This document shows, one piece after another, positions 45,655 to 59,992 of a stretch of DNA of 64,000 nt (its first letter is position 1; each line of letters opens with the position of its first letter). This DNA comes from Meandrina meandrites (taxonomy: Eukaryota > Cnidaria > Anthozoa > Scleractinia > Meandrinidae), in assembly GCA_963693305.1 (NCBI GenBank), contig OY855905.1, positions 21,635,437 through 21,699,436 on the forward strand. Reading direction: 5' to 3'. The translations under genes were made by a program, and so were the position numbers. The notes under the pieces are model-generated. The model saw nothing but the letters and a program-made list of their open reading frames with translations. It searched no databases and was not told the origin of the DNA.

Positions 45655-48600
45655 CTAAATCGAAGATTCAAACTGCGCAATGGGTAGAAAACTACTTCGG
45701 CTATCGTCACCCGCATTCTTGAACGACAGAAAAACACTTTCGTCACCTGTTGCATACCGCGCAGAGCCAGAGACTGGGGAAGAGCTTGTGCTGTCCGAAC
45801 CATCCTGCGAAAGAGCTTCTTCTTCTGGAGTAGACTGCTGACCAGCTGCTTGCCGCTGTTGTCGGAATTCCAGGCCTGGCACCGGTGTCTGGGGAGGGCT
45901 GAGGCGAGTTTGCGACTCCGCTGGATGATCTGCATCCGGGATGCCTGGGACTGGATCGTTTGACTTGCAAAAGAACCACGAACCAAAATATAAAGCCGCT
46001 GAGAGAACTGCAAGAGGAAAATTAATGAATTAAAAAACCGGTTCGTATTCGGCTTCAACGTTTTCAGTGGAACGCAAAGTGATTGACACTATGCCAATAA
46101 CACCTTTTGTTTGCATCATAGTGGAGGGTACCTCTATTATGTTTGCACGTGGCTCTGGCAAGATTTAGACGGGGATTCGAGATGTTTCGTTCAGGGGATC
46201 TAAGTTCTAAGCCTTTATTAATTCCCTGTATGAAATTAAAGCCGTTAGCTCCTTGTTACTTTGATAGACATTTGGAGAATCTAGTTCTATGTTTAATCGT
46301 TTTCGGCTGAGATAATCAGGTGTTCCATTTTCATCACTTGGCTACTTGAATTTGCTGAGATTTCAGACGTTAATCATAAATCTTGCTACTTGCGTATTCC
46401 AGGTAGCGGCAATGACAAATGAAAGGCTAAATTAACAAAATTCAAGACGTTTAAGTATGAGAAACCAGCATTTAACTGCAGTTCATCGCCGTCCGCCTTA
46501 ACATGAGCAAACAGACAATTTTTCTTTTTGCGCATTCAATTTCTTCCTTCTCTTGAGAGACGTCAAGAAGGGAGCCTTGCTGGAGAACAAGCTACGCGCT
46601 GGGATATCCAAAACAAAGCGACTTCAATCAGTCAAGTTTGACCTCTCTTTGTTTAAATACCCCAATACGCAGCTTGCTTGTCAGCAAGGCGGATTTTGTA
46701 CCACGAGATCATTAGCTGCAAAGGGCCCACTGGAACTAATAAATTTAAACTGGTCACGCAGAGCAGAGATATGTGTGGTGTGAATGATATCTCTGATTGA
46801 CAGCTTCTTGGTTGTAGCAATGGGGGACTAATTCTCGTCCCAAAAGCCCTTTTCGCTCTGGAGACAAAGGATTTCCAGTCCTAGATTCAAGGATTTCCGG
46901 TTTTCATTTATACAGTCGGGACGTTTCTAGATACTGTATGGGAGAGTCATGGCGTCTTTTACTTCCACTCAAGATTTCTTCGTTTCAAACGACCAATCAA
47001 AAACATTCGAATTAATTCAAAAGTCCCATGTCCCCAGAGCCCTTCGTTTCTCGTGCCAAGGCCCTGCCGGCTAAGAGAAGCGAAAAGAGCTATGGGGACG
47101 AGAATGTGTGGGATTCTGATAGTGCTTCGCAAGAACTAGGTCGCCAGTATGGAATAATTGGCTTCAACTAAAGACGTCTCCTTCTGTTTCTCAAGTTGGG
47201 TCCGCCGAACAAGAAAGAGGAATTATCTTACTCTGAAAGAAGAGACCAGCTGCCACTAGTAAATAGCTGAGAAGTTCATTGTTGTATTCCAGACAGCTTC
47301 CTCTGCCGTTACACGTCTCTTCCCAGAGGATACAAGTCTTGTCGATAAATGCACCAAATATAACAGGACCAGGCATAGAACCGAACATACACAGAAACAG
47401 CCACTGTAGACCCAAAGCATACGTCCGCTGATTGTCTGGAACGCATCTGGAAAATAAGAAAAAAAACAGTGAGGTCAGTCTGGGGACACTCTAGGTATTG
47501 TCTGAGCCTGCGGTATCTGGTACTGAAGTTGCTTGGCAACATGACATAATGTCATGACGACAAGCTGACGTGAGCTGTGAATCAGAAATTCTCGCGTCAT
47601 TCAAACAAGCTAGCAAACTCGATTTACAAAACGAATACATTGCTAGCATAGACTCCCAACAATCTCGCGCTAATATATACACACAGTTTACCAGTATGTA
47701 GACAGTTTTAACTACCAGGACAACAAACACAAATAGAAAACAAAGCTACTAAAAAGTTCACAGAGGTGTTTGTATTCTAATGACAGTCAAAACGTAAGCA
47801 AACCTTGAAACGTTTACTTCGGCTGAAAGTAGTTGGTTAAAAACACTGAAACAGTCAGAACTCACAGCAAGAACAAACAGTTCCAAAACAACTGGAACAT
47901 GCAAGAACCCACCTCAACACGACAGTTTTGTTGGGTGTGGCGTTCATAAAATTGAAGATAAGCAGCACAACAGCGCCGAACAGAAATGGAATGAGATTCT
48001 TACAATCTCGGTCACACGTTCCCTGTTTGGCGGTACCATAAGGAATAGACCTCTCTACAGACGGGATACAACGGCAGTTCTCGTACACCTGAAACAACAA
48101 AGTAAATAAGCTAAATGAATGAACTTCAAGTATAAAGTTCAGCATGTTTACAAAAGATACATTTTCTATTTTATTCCCCCTTGGATGGGATGCTAGTCCA
48201 TCCAGCATTTAATTCGCTTGTACCCCCCACCCCCCCCCCCCCCCCCCCATTTAAATACTTAAGTGAAGAGAGGCACTGTGAAAGTGAAGTGTCTTGCTCG
48301 ATAACATGAGTAAGCGCAATAGGTGCAAGCCAAGGTTGGAACCCTGGACCGTTCGATACGGAGTCCAGCCCAGTAACCATTTGGGATTTTGCACTTTTGT
48401 GTCTGTACATTTTATGTGCATATAGCACGGTAAACCTTGATAAATATAACGATATGAAATAACAAAAACGCCCTACAGTCATCAAATGACCCTCAAAAGA
48501 TTCGAAACATATTGTCCTGACAAACCTACAAAACAAATTGTACAGCAAAGGGCTTTACCTTATCGCCAGATGTGTAAGAGCGGACTAAATCTTGTATTGG

Positions 48601-48696
48601 GGAGGGTTCATCTCCGAGCATTTACCAGGCTATAATAGGAGTTCCTGTTTATTTATTCTCCCCGAAATTAGAGCATGATAAGTCATAGCAATTGGG

Positions 48697-48731
<35 letters not shown>

Positions 48732-51700
48732 TTAATTTGAAATTTCGAGCACGATTACCGTTTGAATTGTACGACACGAGGTCCAATTACTTTTTTTAAC
48801 ATATCAATAACAACACTCGAGGTTAGGAAGTCTTTGAGAACTTGTTTTATGTGAAAGAGTAAAAAATATGTGCAAAAAGGTGTCCAATCACAGGTATCCA
48901 ATTACAGGAAGGTGAAATTGGACAGCTGTAATTGGACACCCACGTGATTACACGACAATTAGGCGCGCGCAGAAACAAAGTCGAGAATTTTGTTACAGAT
49001 TTGATAAATGTTACAAATGGTAAACCTAGCTCATTCGAGCTGGCTTTATCAGTATAGTGTATCTTACGTCTTTCCTTCGTTCAATCACTTTCCTTCCTTC
49101 CAAGGGCCTTTTTACCGTGCATCCAGCATGACACGGGGAAAAGTATGACAACTGATCTACTCCACATACAGGATCATAGTCACGGCTATTACAGTGACAC
49201 AATGAATTACACGAGGCGGACAAGTTTATATCGGTGAGTGTTCTGTAAAATAACGGAGACGAGAGTTAAGTAGGCGTGGCTTCTTTTCAAGAAATCCAAG
49301 AGAAGTTATCGAGTTATCGAGGATAATTACATTACAGTATACAAGGAAAATCTGTTTTGGTTTGAGTTAACGCGACTTCAAGTTATCAAATGTTCCAGCT
49401 GTCAGGAGTCAACTCTGTAACTTAGTAAAGGCATATACAGAAACACTAAGTTCCTCAATTCCAACATGAAATTTTTCAAACTTAAGTATCTATTTTTAGG
49501 CATTATGCGTCAACAAATGTACTAAGAGCGGTTTTTAACTGCGTGCCAAAAGTAATGCGGAACTGTTCGGCTGTGCTTTTAATACTTAGCTTTATTTGCT
49601 CTGTGACCAAATCAGAATCAAAACATGAATCATTCGCCACTTGGTCACACGCGTTTTCGCGGGCTTTGTGCCGGACACGTGATTTTTCTTGCATTGTTTG
49701 AGTTTGTTGTTGGTTTGACGACACTCGCTTGAAAACCGCTGCAAGTTAAGTAACGCCTTAATTTCCAATATTATCCAACCTATCCTTACAACACCAACAC
49801 CACATTCAAGCAAATATGGGTATTGTCTTGATAGACTACCAAATTCTCACAACTGACATTAAAACAATGTATGAAAGAAAGTAAAGAGAATACAAACTTG
49901 GAACTGAAAGGTGTGTGTACCTGTTGTTGTAGGCCTGACTGACCCCAGCAAGCAGTGTGGTCTTACATCCGGGAATGAGAAATGTTAACACGGCCCAGGT
50001 GCCGATGAATTGAAAGATGAAGCAGTACTTGGCGGCGATTTTACACGAACGTCTTACATCGACCCTCTTGATCAGGTAACTCCCCAGGAAAATACCGCCG
50101 GCGGTCCCTGGGATAATCACGATGCCGGAGAGTATCCCTACGGGGAAGACACACATAAATTTAAGCCTCGGATAACTGAGCCTCCTAGCTGCCAGGCATG
50201 TATTGTTTTAACTCGTCACGCATTCCTCCTCCAGCCATCATTTGTGTCACACAAGAGGCATGTGATTTAATTATGGCTGCGAAGATTATTTTCAGTTTGT
50301 CTATGAAAAGAAATATTTTAAGTCAGCAAATCGTACAAAGAAAAAGTGCCGCTTGCATTAAAAATTCTTTCGATTTGTTTTGAATAAAACAAGTCTCATT
50401 GCCACTTACTTGCTTCACCCGTCTTTTCGACAGCTTTCTCTCTAAATTCTCGGCAACAAAACATTTTATCTGCATGCAGCTAGCCCTGAGACTAATCTGA
50501 TTCTCGATTCGCTGATCAATGGCAAACCAACAAGACAACAGAAATCACTAATAAAAAACTTTCTTGTGCGAAAACTTTCGCTTTTGCGAACGTTCGTTCT
50601 GCAGTCACTGGTAGACACAACATTCTTTATCTCTACTCTAAACGTACCTGCTGTAGAAGACGACTTGCCGAACTGCGACTGAATAAACTTGGAGACAAAA
50701 GGTCCAAGTCCTGTAGCGATAAGCGTGGTGCAGCAAAAGGCACACGTGTTTAGCATGAATGTTTTGTTTGTCAGTATGGCTTTAGTGGCTGGTAAAATAT
50801 CTTTTAATCGTCCCTGAATGTGTTCATCGCGAGGAGGTAAGAGTCCCTCCTTGATAGCAGCCATTCTTCGTTCTCGGGCCCCGGGCATCTCCTTAGGATA
50901 GCCAAGAAGGGCTATAGAGGTACATAGCAGTAGAAGTCCCCCGAAAAAGTATCCTAGCCACCAGGCCCCGATCCAGCGGGGATCATCGGGCGTTAAGTCA
51001 ACTCCAGGGGGCTGGGGAGAAAAAGAAACGGTTTGATAAGACTAAACAAAAGGAGAGCTGCAAAAAATCGTTCTAAACTAATTTGCACTGTCGGGATATC
51101 GAACTCAACGGAAATAGTATAACTCCTCTCCAAATTCATAAATAAAACTACAATCCATGTAAAGAGGAAGTGATATAGTTTTTGATAAAAATTAGGTTTT
51201 GAAGAAAAATAAAACAGTCAACAACCGTTTAAAGCTTCGCACAAACATCAGCGTAGTAGATAACAGCAGATGTGTTTTTAAGCTTCGTACGCCAGACTCG
51301 TCGTATTCGAAAAATTTTCCAAGGCTATTGTTACCAAAACAAGACCAATAAAGACATTGTTTTATACAGAAGCATTGACATGACTCTCTTACAAAGGAAA
51401 AGGAAACAATGAAGACTGCAAAGGATCACAACGTACGGAGCGAACGTCAAGATATGGTACACTCCTAGCTCTTGTAATGAATCGATGAATCGTATAAACA
51501 TTGCTTGGCGACTCACCTGAATAAGATCGACCCAGACATTCAAAAGTGATCCTCCTGCAACGTAACCTATCCCAGGGCCGAAAAACGTGGCCGTAAACCA
51601 GACCCCTAGATACATGGGCGCCGCCTTAGGGTTCACATTCTCGTCAATATACGCCGGACCAAGTGTAAACAAGGGCGTGGTCCCAGCTCCTAAGAGAAGC

Positions 51701-52706
51701 TTCGCCCCTATAAACACAAGCATATACTTCCAGGCAGTGTATCCTTTAGCCTCAGCGCACACTTCGTCGACTTTAGGTATACCGGTGGTGTTGAACAAGC
51801 ACGTAGCTCCGGATCCTGTCGTTTCAAATTCAATCGGCGTGTACTTGCCAACTAAGAGGTGAGGCAAGGCGAACAGGAGACATCCGAGGCTAGTTACCAG
51901 GGCTCCTATGCCTAGCCATCGAGCTTTGTTCCTGTGGCCTCCAAAGTAACTGATGAAAATGATCAAAAGGAGCGCGGACACGTCATTTGCTGCTATTATC
52001 ATACCGGTTTGCTTACTACTTAGTTTGAATCTTTTCTCGAGTGAAGTTAGACCAGCTGCCGTCAGACCTGTAGCAATCATTCCTGGAAAAGAGAAACAAA
52101 TTTGAGTTTTAGATTTCCTCCATATTTTGCTACCACAGCAAATATTTGGAATCAGCACAGCCAGGACGCTCACCAGAAAAAAAAATACTAAATTTTGGTT
52201 TCTACATAACATGAAGCGACTACTAGGGGTATTCTGGATGGGATGTTAGTCCATCCCCAGTTTCCCCCACCCCTCCCCCTAGCTTTTTGCCAGGTTGCGC
52301 CAACAAAAGGCCATTTCTGAGTTACCTTTTGCCTCAGTGTCAAAACGAGTCTACGTGCGAAACCATTCACATGAAAAATAGTTTCACCTGCACGTCCATT
52401 TCTATGTAAATCAAACTCGTTTTCATTTGAATGGTTTCGCACGAGGACTCGTTTCGAAAATGATGCAAAGGGCAATACGGAAATGGCCTATTCTCTAGCA
52501 TACATGTCTCGTATTTAACTGAGTTAGGCAAGTAGGAAGACGAGAAAATGATCTCTGCGGTCTCTCTTACCTTGCATAAAGGAATATATGGTAAGAAACA
52601 CAAGAAACCATTTTGGCGTGTTGAGTTTCTGTAGAATTTTCGGTCTGAACGATCTCCACCCGCACAACAGATCCCTCTCATCAGGCTTGACGTCATCAGC
52701 TTCCAT
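45655..52706 (-). CDS. Organic anion transporting polypeptide (SLCO/OATP family), 8 coding exons
   Basis: Minus-strand exons in coding order: 52571-52706, 51517-52082, 50648-51011, 49921-50137, 49068-49242, 47913-48088, 47232-47446, 45655-46007. They total 2,202 nt, giving 733 residues with consistent phases. The start [20 protein letters not shown] leads into TM1 ([15 protein letters not shown]). Exon 3 carries the OATP signature [18 protein letters not shown] cysteine-rich Kazal-like extracellular loop ([19 protein letters not shown].., ending NCRC) spans exons 5-6 before TM11-12. The C-terminus is a long serine- and glutamine-rich cytoplasmic tail of about 100 residues. Family proteins have 12 membrane helices and carry bile acids, hormones, eicosanoids and xenobiotics across the plasma membrane without sodium. 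The orthologue cannot be fixed by eye. Confidence 0.93.
46831..47106. mobile_element. MITE in OATP intron 7 (ATTCTCGTCCC termini)
   Basis: ATTCTCGTCCC.. on the left and ..GGGGACGAGAAT on the right are inverted ends, with inner AGCCCTTTTCGCT / AGCGAAAAGAGCT blocks also inverted. It is about 276 bp long with no coding capacity. Confidence 0.7.
48160..48375 (-). mobile_element. tRNA-derived SINE copy, OATP intron 5
   Basis: The left part has TGGATGGGATGCTAGTCCAT and a C homopolymer. The right part has GAGGCACTGTGAAAGTGAAG and TGTCTTGCTCGATAAC, then GGAACCCTGGACCGTTCG and GAGTCCAGCCCAGTAACC, the inverse of a tRNA-like head. The order matches the copy at 24.4 kb. Confidence 0.7.
52207..52290 (-). 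mobile_element. SINE fragment, OATP intron 1
   Basis: GAAGCGACTACTAGGGGTAT and TGGATGGGATGTTAGTCCAT correspond to the tail of the SINE seen at 16.0 and 48.2 kb. The head is absent. Confidence 0.5.
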
Positions 52707-55250
52707 CTTAAAGCAGAATGCCTTTACAGCTTATACGTCAGAAAACTGGAGATTAACATGACCCTGAGAGGGAAAAGGGTACATTAGCACAAATATAAAT
52801 AAGGCAATCGCGAGGTTTGAACTAATCAAAATCTACTATAACAACGCACAGAGTTCTCTGATAGAGATAGAATTGCATCGTGTGTTCATAATTGTTCTCT
52901 GATTGTCGCTCAATGATAGTTTAGCCTTCCTGTCAACCATATTTACCAGCCAAGTAAAAGGTTCTTTCATTTTCCTGTGGTCAAGAAACAGTATAAACGC
53001 TAAAGAGCTCTTCTAAGCTATGATACAGATTAAATTCTTCGTTTCCTTCGATACTTCGCGGTTTCTACATTCCTTAACTCCTGTGGGTTAGGGGCGGGGG
53101 AGGGGTGGGGAGGACACATCTTTAGAGGATCAGAGGACACGAAAAAGTCCAGTTCGACAATTTACACAAAACTCCATATTAGTAATTCAAAACCTCTAAA
53201 CTGTCATTACAACAAGCAAACAGGTGATCAGAGAATATATCAAAATAAAGTCAGCAAGTAAGATATTGTCAAAAATCCTAATTCCCGTAGCTAAAATTTA
53301 AATAATGCATGAGAATCAGCGAAGGTAATTTACATTTTAAACAGGGTTTCGGTCTGGAGTGGTCCTTGTAGCTCCTAATATACACTGACTACAAGGCATA
53401 ATTATGAACACAGGACTGAATCGAGGGTTGAAAGACTTTGTGGGACAACAGGTCTCAAACCCGTCTTTATTCTGAAGAATTCCGAATCTAAATTGCAGAT
53501 ATACAGCTACACTAAAAAAAAAAACATTTGCCCGATTTTGTACAACATCTACACTAAACAGACGCATAATTGGTCTTTCGGTTGAAAAAGAAGTAACCAC
53601 CATTTAAACCACACTGCATTCTGCTACAGCTCGTGTCGAGTTACAATAACAAAGAAATTGGAAAATCTTGACAAATGCCAAACCGAAATAAAAATAACGC
53701 AATCCACAATTGTTTACTCGGCTATTAATAGGGGATTTTCGTCTAAGACGGATAAGTTGTCTTGGATTATAGGATATATTTTCTCCCACCTTTATAAAGC
53801 TTCACTTGGTTTAAGTAAAGAACCATAATTTCCATATAAATTCTTGTCAGGTCTCTGTTTCACTTTTTCCTTTTTTGCACGTTTTCGCATATTTTGATTT
53901 TTTTAATAGGCGAAGAAACTGGCTGCTTTTAATTCGTAAGATGGGCAATTAGTCTAGACGGATAATTCGTCGCTAATATAAATTCTCGGCCAGTGTACTA
54001 AAATTAAGTGATCGAGATATTACATTGCAATGCGTTTTACCTGAAGTACTTAAAAGACAAAGCAACTGTAGAAGGAGTTACTGTTATTATTATAAGCAAA
54101 AATAAAATCCGCAAAGTATTTTTGATTTAATACTTGGCAGATGTGATGTTTTCGTGAAAGACCTGCTACTCGAAATAATTGCTAGCGAAGACAAAATATG
54201 GAGACCACACTAACGAAACAGATTATTAGCCAAAATTAAAAACACGATGGTACAAAGTACGATTGAGTGTAAACAAAACAATGGCTGTGTAGAGATAAAG
54301 GAATCGAAATATTATTCTTATAAACAATATTTTATGTAGTAAAAAAATAGAGGGGAATTTTGCGCTACCAAGAACTCTCGTTTCCTTTCCTGACAAAAAT
54401 GTTACAATATTATTCTTTTCTATTTAGCATTCGACGAGAATAGACGGTTTAGAATAGAATAAAAAGCAATAACAGAAATTTGACGCGAAATATTTTGAAG
54501 GATTGCTTGGAAATTGGCGTTTTCATAATTCACCTGTGTTCTGGTTCGTCCATTAGCTTCAAGGAAAACGAGTTACTCGAACGGAAGAATCAAAGCATTG
54601 GTGATTTTTTTAAGGTCATTCCTACGGTAACATCTGTTGTGAATATCGGCCGGGCGCTTGCAAACTTAAAATTGTTCCTCGCTTCGCAGGCTTCTCAGTG
54701 AAATCTGCTGACTCAACTATTCGTTTAAAAAGCTTTTTCACGAATATCACATATCTAAAAGTAAAAAAAATAAATAAAAAAGATTGCGTTCTCACCTTCG
54801 AGGAGTTTCGAGTTCGAACCACATGCCCGTGGACCATCTTGCCATCATAGCAAGCAGGATTAAAAAGAGAAACGCCGGCTAACTACTGGACCAAAGCGAA
54901 CAACAACACCAGCTGTAACCCCGGGATAATATCAAAACTTTATGCACATTGTAAGGCACAGAATGAAAACAGTCGGTTAACCGCGTAGGAGGTGTAAAGG
55001 GTAACTATTCACCACGCGCACAAAAATAAAACGAAAACTCATAAGCCCGATAAAACGCAACGTCCCAGTGAAAGTTTGATAAAGCAGGAAGATTCACAAA
55101 ACAATAACACCAAGCTGTTCGTACTAGCCGATTAAGGGAGATACAAAATTACCGCAATACAACAGGCGCTGTGTGATTGGTCGGCGGCTCAGTGGGCTTG
55201 CACTGGAAAATGTAAACAGTGAGATGACGTCATGTTAAAGCTTGTAACCT
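52707..55250 (-). other. Upstream region of OATP with a candidate 5' UTR exon and promoter
   Basis: No coding exon lies here. A strong donor CGAAG|GTGAGAACG on the minus strand at 54797-54798 could end a non-coding first exon running up from 54798. A CCAAT box (GACCAATCA on the minus strand) lies near 55173-55180, where a promoter for such an exon would be expected. A homopurine-rich stretch near 53090-53115 is simple sequence. All of this is inference from splice and promoter consensus. Confidence 0.35.
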
Positions 55251-58200
55251 CAATATCAAATTTTGTTTGTTTTGAATAAAATTACGATTCACATTAATAA
55301 CATCTTCGGTCTCACGAACATCTTGAAAATTTTGTTTAAAACTGTTAAGTTGACATACGACTTTTGTGGAAGGAATACAAAAAGCCCTAGATCAAGTTGA
55401 TTTTCTCGATTTATTAACATCAGTAGAAAACACAAGACCTCTGGGACCGAAGACTTTCTCAAAGTCGTTCGCTTCTCGTTCCCAGTTCACGTTCCGCGCT
55501 CTCCGATCGTTTGAGCACGACTTGTAGGCAAGTCTACTGGGACTGCGGTAATAGTCAAATTATACCCCAAGATATTGTCGACTTGCGTTGCTTGTTTTCT
55601 CGAGGAAAAAAAACAAACTCAGTTACGAAAAGCATAGCGGCAAATCGCGGCCGTGTGGCTCTTTTCCACCTATCAAAACGACAGACTTAGATCTTAAATA
55701 AACCAGAGCATCGAAACCAGAACAAACTGCGAGAACCGCAGGCAAAATGAGGATGACAAAGAGGAAATTAGGATTGTTAGTAAAACAGCGTGAAACACAA
55801 TCGTATTCTTTTTCTCACAGTGTTATGAGTAATAATGATCACGCCTAGAGAGACTTTGTTGTGCCTTTTTCTCATAATTTTACTCTCGATAATATCACTA
55901 CATGTAAAACGCTGCGTATTCAAAAAATCGTTTGCCTGTTGCAAACTTTTTTTGACTCGTATAAAACACAAAACGAAACGGAGATTGTAATAAGGTAAGC
56001 AAAATCAGAATGAAATTTAGCAAAATTTTGAAGTCATGTAGCTACGACTATGTTAGTGACTTGGTTTATGTTATGAATAAAATATGCTTGTTTGCTCTCA
56101 AACCTCTTCTGAAATCTCTCAAGACAAAAAATCTATAATAGAGTTGTTAAACTAAAGAGAATCTTGTGAAAATACTAGATTAGAGCTTTTGAAGTTACAG
56201 TTGGAGATAAAAGTCTTCTCTGTACAACCACAGTATCATAAAGGATTTACCTACATCTGGAGAAAATACGAAAACAAAAGCTCTGTAATTATCACACAGG
56301 TTAAGCCATGTCAATACGTTCTTAACACCGTAAAGAGCCGGAACAAATACCGTCTCTAATGCCTTTCGTTGACTGTGTGCAGAAACTGTCAGATGAAAAT
56401 TGTGTTTAGGGCTTGTTGTTACTGACTTGGCAAAATTATGCGCAATAAATACAATTTTTCACGTTGTTGTTGTGAGATAACTGTGTGTTGGTATGTAGAT
56501 TCGTTCCAACTACGTTGGGATGCAGGTTGCTGATTATTGACAACTTCAATCTCGAAACTTTACGTTAATAAATTTTGTGTTAAAGTCTGATCCATACTTC
56601 AGTACATGAGTTAGAAATTATTTTGTTTTCGTTTCACTTCAGTGATAAGACAACAAAGTATTAGATTGCACCGAAATAAATACCTTCAGTAAAAATTTGT
56701 TACAGTGTCCTCAATTAGTACAGCCGTGCTAAATACATTGACAGTTAAATAAAGTGATTTATTTTTATCAGTTTATTTTTTTTACAGTAAAAATATCCTC
56801 ACCTGTTAACAGCTTCTTAATCAACACAAAATGAAGCGCTCAATAACACAGCTGAAGAACACCAACCCTGCAGAGAAAAATAATTGGTTAAAATTAACCC
56901 GTGAATTCTTCTTGCCATTCAGCACTCAGAAATTCCCTTTTATGGCCAGTCTCGTGGTCCTAGCTTGGAGAATTCGATTATCGGTCAAGGCGGCTAACAA
57001 AACTTTACACCCCGCCGAACGTAACAGATTCAGGCCTTCGCCACGCTAATGCCTTTTAGTATATTTTTTAACATTTAGATGCAATTTAGCCTTCCGTCCA
57101 CACTTATCCGAGGTACGTTTGCGGTCACCGAAAACAAAGCGATTCTAAAACAATTTCCAGCGTGGAATTTTCGAAAACGAACACCGTTTCCCTGTTGTAG
57201 TGACAGGACAGTGAAAACGAGGTTTTCGAAAACCTTGACGTCACAATGATCGCTGCAAGTACTCAGCGCATGCGCAAATCCCACAATGCGCGTTTTTGTA
57301 TCTTCACCGTTTTAGTGCGGTTTTAGTGTGGATGGCAAACCTTTATGCGTTTCTCTGTTTTCAAGCGAAAACGGATTAGTGTGGAAATGGTCTTGAATTT
57401 CAATTGTAAAGCCCCCTCTTTTTGAGTAATGCTTTTTTATTGAAATTTATGAGGTTATTGTGCTCCTTAAATTTTAGGTCGCAACCAGAAAAACAAACCC
57501 TTCACAAAAAAAGGTCTCGGACGAGTTAGTCTTATTGCCCGCTCACAGATGAATAATCATGTACAATGTGAAATTATGGAAATAAACTTGTTCGTTAAAA
57601 ACGTTCAAAGCGAACTCATCACAGAGCACTTCGTAGTTAAAATGGTTTGTAGAATTGCTGTGATGAATCGCCGATAAAAGTCGGTCCTTACAGAAAATGG
57701 CCGTTTCCCCTTAAAAAATATCCTTGTAGAACGATCTTATAAATTTTAACATTATATACATCTTTTTCATTGCGGGAATCGAAATGTCTCGCAACTTTAA
57801 ACTATTGCCATGGATATATAATTTTCTACGTGAGCTAAGAGGTTAGGGTGCCAAATTATGTTAACACAAAAAACATTGAAGAATTAAAATTTTACATTTA
57901 GATAGCCATAGGCTAACGATGCTAATTTCAGTGAACGGCCAAATTGTTTTTAGCACATAACGACAAAAACTACCCTAATATTTAAGCCTAAGAAACGCCA
58001 AGGGGCAATATCGTAAACTTTCCGTAAACGAGAACGCCAAAGTAAACAAAACCAACAAGATAAACCCAATTAAATTCTCGTGAAAACGAGTTGCTTTTTC
58101 CAGTCAAGAAAACAATCACGGTGTACATTTGACTATACCCACGCGTTTGAAATTATATACACACGAGTGTCATTTCAAAGTCTCTGCGGAAAAATTCTTT

Positions 58201-59990
58201 GTCTCGACTGTGAAGGACTAACGAAATTGGAGCACCGGGTGGTTAAACGCTACTATTCACCGTGAGCCTTGGGGTAACATAATTTGCATGAAACATAAAC
58301 AAACCACAGGGAAACATAAAGGGAAAAATAGGTATTATAATTATGACCTTGTTGGTTGGTGAGCTACACTCACAAAGGTGATAATTACAAAAAGCGAATA
58401 CTTACTATAGCCTGAAGGCAGATGATAGAACCTTCAGAGGATTCATATAAAAGCTTTCAAGAAGAGTTATCAAAACTCCGAACGAAATGGTCTTGAACTG
58501 CCAAAATTAATGCCGAATATTGGTCTGCTTGCAAACATGTCACTTATAAATAATGGCCCATTTACTCTCGTCTTCAAATAGCTGATGAAAATTTTGACCA
58601 TAAGTTTCCGGCACGAAGTTTCCGCGTCCATAACCACCTCGAAATTTAAACTTAAAATAAAATCATTTCCTTTTTTTCAAGCCTTGTGAGCTTCGAAACA
58701 TTCAGCCCTATAAAAATGACCCAGCATTTAGCCTTTTAAAAGCACTAAAGTATAGCTTTCAGCCTTTCGCTAAGGCTATACGCAATGTTTAAGCTTTAAT
58801 TTTATTCGAACGTTCTGCTATTAACTGTTCTGAGTGGATAATATAAGATAGCGTTGGTATAACAACCCGACACAAATACTGATTTCATCCAGAATGTTTA
58901 ACTCCGCTCCGTTTCAACTTTAGATTGAAACTCGGTGAAGCGGTTCCTGAATCGTGCATTAACATGATCGACGACAGAAAATGACTACACGAAAACTCCA
59001 ACTACGGTAAAATAAGCTATAATTTAAGTGAATTCCTCCATTTTCTAAAAAAAGGTCAGTCATGTTCTAAAGTAAGTAAGAAAGATTAAAATTTTGAAGA
59101 ATCAGAGCTCCAACTGTGAAAAATGCCCGTCTTGTTTGTCTGTTTCGTGACTGAAGCGGAGTCCAATTAAGTTACGCAAATTACTGTGAATAACTAGTAA
59201 CAAAGCTTAGCCATGAGACCTGATAACTTGCACGTATTAAAACTCGAGCAGACAACTCGTAAAACGTCCATCACTGCATATTGCAGAACCAAAAACAGTT
59301 ACTATGGCGGCAAAAGTCATGAAAAACATAAATCAAGACGAGATGATTAGTGGGTGGCGAAAACTACAACCCACATATGTATAACTGAACGAATACCCAA
59401 CTTCACAAACTTCTGACCGTGCATGTAATCGAGAGAAAAATACACTACATTTGTCATTTGCTTGTATAAGATTTGCCGGGATTATCTGCAGTAAAGAACC
59501 TACCTCACAATGACATGAAGCGAAATATACATTCCGCGAAACGCTGACTCACTCACTTCCCGCCCCTTTACAAGTAATATAATAGCAGAAATGAGAGACA
59601 AGGAGAGGATTTTTTCTCGCGCACATCTGCGCGTCAAATTACGAATTCAACCGAAGTCAACACGAGGGATTGCCGAACATTTCCGACACGAGCCGCTTAC
59701 GAGAGAAGCGACTTTAACTCTACAATAAATCCGCCGAAACTGTCAGCTGTAACGAAGCGCATTACTTTTGGAATCTGCGACTTGAATAATGTTTCTTGTT
59801 TCTGAAGTCAGCTCAAACGTCAAACATTTTTTGACGCCAAATTTTACATTGATAAGAATCTCTCCAGCCGAACCAAATTAACATAAACAGTAGTTTCTTT
59901 TGTCAGCAACAGTAAGTTATGCTCGAAAAGTAAAATAGATTATCATACATGCGAACAAGGTTATCAGTTTCTCAAGAAAATGTCGTTCTT
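55251..59990. other. Intergenic, no supported gene
   Basis: The stretch is AT-rich on both strands, with only short open frames lacking domain features. A partial MITE-like inverted repeat occurs at about 57090-57390 (GTCCACACTTATCC.. and ..GGATTAGTGTGGA). At about 59540-59570 a TGACTCA (AP-1-like) and a CCCGCCCC (Sp1-like) motif lie just upstream, on the minus strand, of a GAG|GTAGGT donor at 59510. This could be an alternative distal promoter and leader exon for OATP, but nothing confirms it. Confidence 0.4.
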
Positions 59991-59992
59991 GT

